Origin: Phenylobacterium sp.
Lineage (GTDB): Bacteria; Pseudomonadota; Alphaproteobacteria; Caulobacterales; Caulobacteraceae
Assembly (NCBI RefSeq): GCF_025351295.1
Contig: NZ_JANXWD010000065.1
Coordinates: 1-55,241 of the forward strand
DNA: 55,241 nucleotides
Direction: 5' to 3'
Shown here: positions 49,990 through 55,241 of the stretch, in pieces
Numbering within the stretch: the stretch's first letter is position 1
How the letters are laid out: every line of letters begins with the position of its first letter
Notes under the pieces: model-generated
What the model saw: the letters and a program-made list of their open reading frames with translations, nothing else
Told to the model about the DNA's origin: nothing
Database searches by the model: none
Position numbers and translations under genes: made by a program

Positions 49990-50955
49990 TCAATACCTGA
50001 CGTAGACGTCTTGTTCGAGGGTCGACAGGTCCGGCCGGGGGGCGGCGATGGCCAACGCCACCGCCTCCTCGATCTGCGCCAGAACCTCAGCGTCGATGGC
50101 GTTCAGATCGGCGTCGTCCAGGAGACTCGCCTCGGTGACCTTGGTGCGGAACCGGGCCAGCGGATCGTTGGCCCGCGCCTGCGCCAGCTCTTCGGGCAGG
50201 CGGTAGGCTTGCGGGTCACCCACGAAGTGGCCAAGGAATCGCGAGCAGACGATCTCCAGCGCATAGGGCCCCTCGCCCGCCCGCCCGCGTTCGAGCGCGC
50301 GGCCCATGGCGTCGTGGACCGCGAAAAAGTCCGAGCCGTCGACCACCTCGGCCGGCATGCCGAAGCTCTTGGCGCGCTCGGCGATCGACGGGGCGCCCAC
50401 CGCATAGCTGGCGGCGGTATGTTCGCCATAGCCGTTGTTCTCGAAGGCGAAGATCGCCGGTACGCCGAGCACGACGGCCATGTTCAGCGCTTCGAACGTG
50501 GTGCCCTGGTTCGAGGCGCCGTCGCCGGAGAACGCCACCGCGACCTTGCCGGTCTTCAGGAGCTTCTGGGTGAGGGCCGCACCGACCGCAATCGGCGGCG
50601 AACCCCCGACGATGGCGTTGGCGCCCAACATGCCCTTGGACATGTCGGCGATATGCATCGAGCCGCCCTTGCCGCCGCAGAGACCGCCGGCCTTGCCCAT
50701 GATCTCGAGCATCATGCCCTTCACGTCGCAGCCCTTGGCGATGCAATGCCCGTGGCCGCGGTGGGTCGAGCCGATCTGGTCCTCGTCGCTGAGGTCGAAA
50801 CAGACGCCGATCCCTGAGGCTTCCTGACCCAGATAGACGTGGGCGAAGCCCGGGATATTGCCCAGGGCGAACTCCTTATCCACCCGCTCCTCGAACGCGC
50901 GGATCGTGGACATCCCACGGTAGGCGCGCTTCAGGTCGTCGCGGCTCAATTGCAT
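49990..50955 (-). CDS. Acetoin-dehydrogenase-type E1 component, alpha subunit
   Basis: A 321-residue TPP-dependent dehydrogenase alpha subunit. The diphosphate-Mg motif is GDGASNQ (144-150) to ENN (172-174). STHRGHGHCIAKG (63-75) and GGKGGSMHIADMSKGMLGANAIVGG are typical of AcoA and related E1 alpha proteins. GGAAGGA precedes the ATG. It is followed by E1 beta within two bases and preceded by an SDR within 22 bases. The complex would decarboxylate or cleave a ketone substrate and load the acyl group onto the lipoyl lysine of the distant E2. Confidence 0.93.
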   Translation of the reverse strand: MQLSRDDLKRAYRGMSTIRAFEERVDKEFALGNIPGFAHVYLGQEASGIGVCFDLSDEDQIGSTHRGHGHCIAKGCDVKGMMLEIMGKAGGLCGGKGGSMHIADMSKGMLGANAIVGGSPPIAVGAALTQKLLKTGKVAVAFSGDGASNQGTTFEALNMAVVLGVPAIFAFENNGYGEHTAASYAVGAPSIAERAKSFGMPAEVVDGSDFFAVHDAMGRALERGRAGEGPYALEIVCSRFLGHFVGDPQAYRLPEELAQARANDPLARFRTKVTEASLLDDADLNAIDAEVLAQIEEAVALAIAAPRPDLSTLEQDVYVRY

Positions 50956-50977
50956 CTCATCGATCCTTCCATGGGCG

Positions 50978-51745
50978 TCAGTCGGCGCCTCGCCCGCCGT
51001 CGACTGTCAACTCGACGCCGGTGACCATGGCCGCCTCGTCGCCGATCAGAAAGAGGATGGCGTCCGCCATGTACTGCGGCAGCCCGATCATCTTCAAAGG
51101 TGTGTCGTCCGCGAAGGCGTCTGCCAGGGCCGGATCGTCTCCGAACTGGCTGGTGATCATCGGCGTCCAGATCACCCCGGGATGCAGCGAGTTGACGCGC
51201 ACCTGCGGTCGCATGGCCGCGCCTTCCACGGCCGCGGTCTTGGTCAGGCCGGTGACGGCGCCCTTGGTGGCGCAATAGGCGATGGCCCCGGGAAAGCCGA
51301 CCTGGCCCATGAGCGAGGAGACGTTGACGATGGCGCCGGGCGCGCCGGCGCGGGCAATGGCTTCGAACCCGAGCTTCAGGCCGAGAAAGGCGCCTTGGAC
51401 GTTGACGTCATAGATGCCTTGGAAGTCCGCTTCGGTGGTGTCCGCGAGCGGCCGCACGAAGAAGGCTCCGGCGTTGTTCACCACGCCATAGACGCCGCCC
51501 AGCTCGGCTTCGGCCCGAGCCATCACCGTGCGCCAGTCGGTCTCGCTGGCGATGTCATGGGGGACGAAGATCGCCTTGCCGCCCTCGGCGGTGATCTCGG
51601 CGACCACGCTGGCGCCGTCAGCGGCGTCCCGCCCGGTGCAGGCGACCTTGGCGCCCTCGCGGGCCAGGAGCTTCGCCGTCTCGCGGCCGATGCCCTTGGT
51701 GGCGCCGGTGACCACCACCACCCGGTCTTTAAGGCCACCGGTCAT
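50978..51745 (-). CDS. SDR-family oxidoreductase
   Basis: A 255-residue classical SDR: VTGATKGIGRETAKLL, VVNNAGAF, Ser in NVSSLMG, catalytic YCATK, ending VDGGRGAD. Its ATG overlaps the stop of the preceding degenerate SDR gene (ATGA), so the two are translationally coupled. It lies just upstream of E1 alpha. It may make the ketone used by the TPP enzyme (inference). Confidence 0.9.
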   Translation of the reverse strand: MTGGLKDRVVVVTGATKGIGRETAKLLAREGAKVACTGRDAADGASVVAEITAEGGKAIFVPHDIASETDWRTVMARAEAELGGVYGVVNNAGAFFVRPLADTTEADFQGIYDVNVQGAFLGLKLGFEAIARAGAPGAIVNVSSLMGQVGFPGAIAYCATKGAVTGLTKTAAVEGAAMRPQVRVNSLHPGVIWTPMITSQFGDDPALADAFADDTPLKMIGLPQYMADAILFLIGDEAAMVTGVELTVDGGRGAD

Positions 51746-52311
51746 CGGGCCAGCGCCCCGCCGTCGATCACTAGGTCCGCGCCGGTCATGAACCGCGATC
51801 TCCCGGACGCAGCAAAGGCCACGACGGCGGCGATATCGGCGGGCATGTAGGGGCGGCCGAGCGGGTTTTCCCCGCTGCCCGGCAGCACGATATTGACGCG
51901 AATCTTCTCCGGACCCAGCTCCAGGGCTGCGGCCTTGGTCATGAGTCGGAGGCCCTGCGTCAGGGCGTCGAACGCGCGTCGTTGTCCAGCCGGCGGGGCG
52001 ACAAACACCACCGACCCCCCGCCCCCCTTGGCGCGCATCGAGGACACGCCGGTCTGCAGCGCAAGGAATGCCGCCCGCAGGCTGGCCCCGACCTGACCGG
52101 AAAAGTCGATGGCGGTCGTCTTGGCGATGGGACCGATCGTCGTATCGGGGGCTATGAAAACCAGGATGTCGAGGCCGGCAGAGTCTTCGTCAGCCGGGCT
52201 TTCGACGAGCCGCGCGCCGTCCGCGCCGAGGGCGTGGCCGATCGCCTTCGCCAGGTCGTCGCCGGCGCCGATCAGCCTGGCCGTCAGAAGGGGGGGCGCG
52301 GGCCTCTCCAT
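51742..52311 (-). CDS. Degenerate SDR-like protein, catalytic residues lost
   Basis: A 189-residue truncated SDR homologue. The C-terminal half aligns well with SDRs: ALTQGLRLMTKAAALELGPEKIRVN, then FMTGADLVIDGG. The catalytic YxxxK window reads FDALT, so Tyr is Phe and Lys is Thr. The catalytic Ser region reads VFVAPPAG. The N-terminal Rossmann motif is reduced to LIGAGDDLAKAIG, and the protein is about 60 residues short. It probably has no redox activity. Coupling by ATGA to a full SDR suggests a structural partner (inference). The ATG at 52311 has GGGGAG upstream. Operator-like site B lies 99 bases ahead, making this the first gene of the long minus operon. Confidence 0.83.
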   Translation of the reverse strand: MERPAPPLLTARLIGAGDDLAKAIGHALGADGARLVESPADEDSAGLDILVFIAPDTTIGPIAKTTAIDFSGQVGASLRAAFLALQTGVSSMRAKGGGGSVVFVAPPAGQRRAFDALTQGLRLMTKAAALELGPEKIRVNIVLPGSGENPLGRPYMPADIAAVVAFAASGRSRFMTGADLVIDGGALAR

Positions 52312-52409
52312 CGTCGGACGCACTCCCCAGCTTGCAATACGCCCCGCCCGTGTTCGGGCTTCGGCGGCCCCCGCGAGGCGCAACCCGAAGTCATCGGGAC
52401 GCGATATAT

Positions 52410-52427
52410 AAAGTCAAGGCTGACTGT
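52410..52427 (-). promoter_or_regulatory. Operator-like motif, site B
   Basis: The plus strand reads AAAGTCAAGGCTGACTGT, matching site C in 15 of 18 positions. It is 99 bases upstream of the minus-strand operon that carries the E1 genes. The same motif class lies 102 bases upstream of the E2 gene, so position and sequence agree between the two loci. Confidence 0.5.
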
Positions 52428-52463
52428 TAGCGGCATCTCGAACTGTTTTCGCCCGAGCCGGGG

Positions 52464-54842
52464 TTAGAACTTGGCCTGTAGCTCCACGAAGACGGTGCGC
52501 GGATCGCCCCAGCCCTGGAAGAACACCACGGGCAAGGAGTTGCTGCGATAGACCTTGTCGGTGAGGTTCTTGCCGGCCACGGTCAGCTTGTATTGCTTCC
52601 AGCTGTACGAGGCCGAGGCGTTCAACAGGCCGAAGGAAGGCTGGTAGTCGCCAAGACCCGCCAGGGTCGTGAACAGATATTTGTCGGTCCAGTTGTAGGC
52701 GGCCGTGACATCGACGGCGCCCGGTCCCACGTCGAAAACGTAGTCGATGCCGACCCGGTAGTTATACTTCCCGACGCGTTCAAGCGGCTTGCCGGTGATG
52801 TCGGAAACCGTGCCAGGCGCGCCGGCCTGGCCGCCGGGTCCGATAGGCGAGACCACGCCGGGCAGCTTGCCGTTGGTGATCTTGGCGTTCTGCATCCCGC
52901 CGGAGGCGGTGAGCGTGAGGCCGGGCGCCTGTTCGGGGCGATAGGCGAATTCGAATTCGGCGCCCCTGATCCTGACCCGGGGAATGTTGACGATGTAGGT
53001 GTTGGTGCCGGGGCCGTCGCCCGGGGTGGTGACGACCTGGCCGGCCTGGTGGTCCTTGTCGATGTTCCAGAAGCCGGCGACGTTCAGCACCACTTGGCCG
53101 TTGAGGAACGTGTTCTTCGCCCCGAGTTCATAGGAGACGTCGGTTTCCGGGTTGAAGGTCGCATAGTTGGCGCCCGGCGAGAAATTGGTGCTGCCCACCC
53201 GGGACTCCGAAAGCGTGCCGCGCGGCGAGAACCCACCGGACCGGAACCCCTGGCTACGGCTGATGTAGAGCAGGCTGGTGTCGGACAGCCTGTAGTCCGC
53301 CGAGAACCGGGTGATCACCTTGCTCCACGACTCCGAACCGCGGAACGGGGGCCCTTGAGGCGTGCTGGTTCCGGGTGGGAAGATGATGTTGAACGCGTTG
53401 TGGAAGCTGGTCGACTCGTCGATGTAGCGCAGGCCGCCTGAAATCTTCAGCTGGCTGGTCACGTTCACGTCGAGGTTGCCGAACACCGAGATGCTGTGGT
53501 TCCGTTCGCCCGAAATCTGATTGGTGATCGGACTGGTCGGCGGCACGCCGGGGACCTTCGTGCGGGTCAGTTGCAGGGCCTCGATCGTGTGGTGGAAATA
53601 GTAGGCCCCGACCGTGGCCTTGGCCCTCGAGCCGAAGTCGTGCGACAGCCGGACTTCCTCGGTGAACTGGTCATATTTCTGCGGGCGCGAGGTGTGCAGG
53701 AACCCCAGGATCGGGTTTGGCAGCACCCGGCAAACCCCGCCGCCCAGCACGGATGCGCCGCAACTGCCGTCGAAGTCCTGTTCGGCGTCATCGTGCTGAT
53801 GGATGAACGCCGTCACCGAAACGAGTTGGCCGATCGGCGTGTTGTAGTCGACGTTCAGGGCATAGCGCTGCTGGGTCAGTAGATTCCGGTCCGGAAAGTC
53901 GTTCGCGACCTGCAGCGGACCCAGCGGGATGGTGACCCCGGGGATGAAGGGGGACCCGTATTTGTTGTAGGCAAGGCCCGGGATCACCGCCGGCAGGAAG
54001 CTGTAGACCTGGGCCGCCAGCGGGTTGCCGAGCGCGACGGGGGTGCCTTCGCCATACTGGTGCGTGAAGTCGGCCGTCGCCAACAGGTGCAGGTCGGGCG
54101 TCAGGTTCCAGTCGAGCGCCACCGTGCCGGTGGAGAGCGCATCTCGACCATAGCTCTTCTGCGTGTAGAGGTTGTCCAGGAAACCGTGGCGCGAGCGGAA
54201 TGAGTATCCCACCTTCAGGCCGGCGGTCTCACCCAACGGCGCGTTGAGGGTGATTTTTTCGGCGTTCTGTCGATAGTCGCCATAGCCGACACTCACGTTC
54301 GCGCCCCACGCGTGGGTCGGCCGGGTGCGGTGGATGCTGATCGCGCCGGCGGTGGTGTTCTTGCCGAAGAAGATCCCCTGCGGACCTCGGCTGATCTCGA
54401 CCTGGGCGATGTCGAATGAATCGATCAGCTGTGCGGTGTTGGTGCCGATCACCACATCGTCGATGAGCAGGCCGACCGCCGGGTTCTGGCCCTTCTCGAT
54501 ATCGGAATAGCCCAGGCCGCGGATGTAGATGGCCGACGATCCGGCCCCGGCGCCGACCCGGCCGATTTCCACATTGGGCGCGATGCCGTTCAGGTCCTCC
54601 AGCGTCCGCGGCTTCAGGGTTTCCAACTGCTTGGCGGTCACCGCCGTCACCGCGATGGGCACCTCTTGCAGCTTTTCACTGGAGCGGCGGGCGGTAACCA
54701 CAACCGATTCGATGGTGGTGGCGCTTTCGGCGGACCCCTTGGCCGCGGCGTCCGCCGCGACCGCAGGCTGGGCCGCCAACGCCAGCGTCAGGGCGCCGCC
54801 GCCCATCAATGCGACACGGAATCTCGAAGCCTGGTTGCCCAC
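52464..54842 (-). CDS. TonB-dependent outer-membrane receptor (2)
   Basis: A 792-residue receptor starting at GTG 54842 behind GGGGAGG. Residues 1-30 are a signal peptide ending near AVAA. The TonB-box-like ESVVVTAR is at 45-52. The plug has IYIRGLGYSDIEKGQNPAVGLLIDDV and VEISRGPQGIFFGKNTTAGAIS. The barrel ends FVELQAKF, with the terminal Phe needed for outer-membrane insertion. It is only distantly related to the receptor at 25534. Operator-like site C lies 89 bases upstream, so it is likely co-regulated with the catabolic units. Ligand unknown. Confidence 0.93.
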   Translation of the reverse strand: MGNQASRFRVALMGGGALTLALAAQPAVAADAAAKGSAESATTIESVVVTARRSSEKLQEVPIAVTAVTAKQLETLKPRTLEDLNGIAPNVEIGRVGAGAGSSAIYIRGLGYSDIEKGQNPAVGLLIDDVVIGTNTAQLIDSFDIAQVEISRGPQGIFFGKNTTAGAISIHRTRPTHAWGANVSVGYGDYRQNAEKITLNAPLGETAGLKVGYSFRSRHGFLDNLYTQKSYGRDALSTGTVALDWNLTPDLHLLATADFTHQYGEGTPVALGNPLAAQVYSFLPAVIPGLAYNKYGSPFIPGVTIPLGPLQVANDFPDRNLLTQQRYALNVDYNTPIGQLVSVTAFIHQHDDAEQDFDGSCGASVLGGGVCRVLPNPILGFLHTSRPQKYDQFTEEVRLSHDFGSRAKATVGAYYFHHTIEALQLTRTKVPGVPPTSPITNQISGERNHSISVFGNLDVNVTSQLKISGGLRYIDESTSFHNAFNIIFPPGTSTPQGPPFRGSESWSKVITRFSADYRLSDTSLLYISRSQGFRSGGFSPRGTLSESRVGSTNFSPGANYATFNPETDVSYELGAKNTFLNGQVVLNVAGFWNIDKDHQAGQVVTTPGDGPGTNTYIVNIPRVRIRGAEFEFAYRPEQAPGLTLTASGGMQNAKITNGKLPGVVSPIGPGGQAGAPGTVSDITGKPLERVGKYNYRVGIDYVFDVGPGAVDVTAAYNWTDKYLFTTLAGLGDYQPSFGLLNASASYSWKQYKLTVAGKNLTDKVYRSNSLPVVFFQGWGDPRTVFVELQAKF

Positions 54843-54930
54843 GATCTAGCCTCCCCTGGACCGCTGAACGCGTCTGGTGCGCGTTTCAGTCACAGTCCAA
54901 CAAGCTGTGGAGTGAACGCCGCCCAAAATA

Positions 54931-54948
54931 AAAGTCAAGCGTGATTGT
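54931..54948 (-). promoter_or_regulatory. Operator-like motif, site C
   Basis: The plus strand reads AAAGTCAAGCGTGATTGT, 89 bases upstream of the second TonB receptor. It is used here as the reference copy. Read along the receptor strand it is ACAATCACGCTTGACTTT, with TCA-N4-TGA as its dyad core. Confidence 0.5.
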
Positions 54949-55017
54949 AACAAGCGAAGCGGGCGGCATGACTCGATAGAGCGCCGCTGCGGTGCGGTCA
55001 GAGCGTCACGATCCGCC

Positions 55018-55069
55018 TAGAGCACGACTGCTTGAAGTGGATACCGGTTCAAGCGCCCGTCGTGCTCTA
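55018..55069. repeat. Palindromic intergenic repeat (1)
   Basis: TAGAGCACGAC (55018-55028) and GTCGTGCTCTA (55059-55069) are perfect 11-base arms. Inside them CTTGAA (55031-55036) pairs with TTCAAG (55048-55053), so the 52 bases can fold into one long hairpin. Similar AGAGCA...TGCTCT palindromes are widespread in alphaproteobacterial intergenic DNA. Confidence 0.8.
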
Positions 55070-55080
55070 AGCTTTTGATT

Positions 55081-55131
55081 TAGAGCCTTTTTGTCCGGTT
55101 CAAATGATTCCATATGAACCGGAAGGCTCTA
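55081..55131. repeat. Palindromic intergenic repeat (2), including a stop codon
   Basis: TAGAGCC (55081-55087) pairs with GGCTCTA (55125-55131), and CCGGTTCA (55095-55102) pairs with TGAACCGG (55115-55122). The CTA of the right outer arm is the complement of the DUF924 stop codon (55129-55131). It may serve as that gene's transcription stop. The repeat lies 11 bases from repeat (1) and begins with the same TAGAGC. Confidence 0.8.
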
Positions 55132-55241
55132 GCCGCCGAACCCGCCCTCATCCAGGAATTCCCGCTCCTCCGGCGTGGTCACCCGCGCCAGGGCGGCGTT
55201 GCGGTGCGGGAAGCGGCCGAAGCGCACGACGATGTCGCGGT
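55129..55241 (-). CDS. DUF924 family protein, C-terminal fragment (cut by window edge)
   Basis: The last 36 codons of a gene that continues beyond the window. The frame reads RDIVVRFGRFPHRNAALARV, then TTPEEREFLDEGGFGG and a TAG stop. RFGRFPHRN followed by an A-x-x-R-x-(S/T)-T-P-E-E segment is the hallmark of the DUF924 (YbgC-like helical) C-terminus. It is unrelated to the catabolic genes and may mark the edge of the island. Too short for functional statements. Confidence 0.8.
   Translation of the reverse strand, partial: RDIVVRFGRFPHRNAALARVTTPEEREFLDEGGFGG

Noticed and set aside
1..55241. CRISPR arrays, tRNA/rRNA genes, insertion sequences, replication origin
   Set aside because: No direct-repeat/spacer pattern, RNA gene signature, transposase frame or DnaA-box cluster was noticed by reading; a tool-based scan would be needed for small RNAs.

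Overview
The window is GC-rich, gene-dense DNA that reads as a chromosomal catabolic island of an alphaproteobacterium. Two families of intergenic palindromes (7828-7981 and 55018-55131), two sphingomonad/Caulobacter-type TonB-dependent receptors and a DUF924 gene fragment at the right edge suggest a Caulobacterales-like host such as Phenylobacterium; that placement is inference. I count 54 complete protein genes and one partial gene. I see no tRNA, rRNA, CRISPR array or transposase. No gene-free stretch exceeds 300 bases.

Layout. (1) 93-923: crotonase-family gene, divergent from a plus-strand operon (1096-7805) of SDR, cytochrome P450, acyl-CoA dehydrogenase, acyl-CoA ligase, Rieske oxygenase and VOC protein. 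A large inverted repeat ends this block. (2) 8013-9866, minus: SDR, ThuA-like and NIPSNAP-like genes, divergent from a TetR gene (10052). (3) 10754-13360, minus: a Rieske oxygenase, then a lipoyl-domain/alpha-beta-hydrolase E2 gene; a divergent TetR gene lies at 13506. (4) 14355-24412, plus: a long operon of four SnoaL/NTF2-like proteins, an ABM protein, two Rieske oxygenases, an MFS transporter, an SDR, a ketosteroid-dehydrogenase-like flavoprotein and an NmrA-like protein. A LuxR solo and a TonB receptor follow. (5) 28330-36008, mostly minus: P450, four SDRs on this strand plus one on the opposite strand, two SnoaL-like proteins, a TetR regulator and a second ThuA-like gene. (6) 36291-40767, plus: two MaoC-like hot-dog proteins, an MDR reductase, a DHA2 exporter and an NmrA-like protein. 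(7) 40825-42249: carotenoid oxygenase; 42423-44004: two SDRs. (8) 52311 down to 44009, minus: degenerate SDR, SDR, acetoin-dehydrogenase-type E1 alpha and beta, MDR reductase, third ThuA, DUF35, SCP2-type thiolase, fifth Rieske oxygenase. (9) A second TonB receptor (52464-54842) and the end of a DUF924 gene.

How the genes may work together (inference). Receptors import a bulky hydrophobic compound. P450s and Rieske oxygenases hydroxylate it, and SDRs and the flavoprotein oxidise or desaturate it. SnoaL-like proteins may isomerise or dehydrate ring intermediates. Ligase, acyl-CoA dehydrogenase, MaoC/crotonase hydratases and the thiolase-DUF35 pair remove a side chain by CoA chemistry. The logic resembles steroid or terpenoid catabolism, but no ring-opening set (HsaC/HsaD type) and no ferredoxin or ferredoxin reductase is present. 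An acetoin-dehydrogenase-type complex is split between two loci 38 kb apart. Both loci carry the same 14-18 base operator-like motif, which also sits upstream of four or five other units, so the window looks like one regulon.
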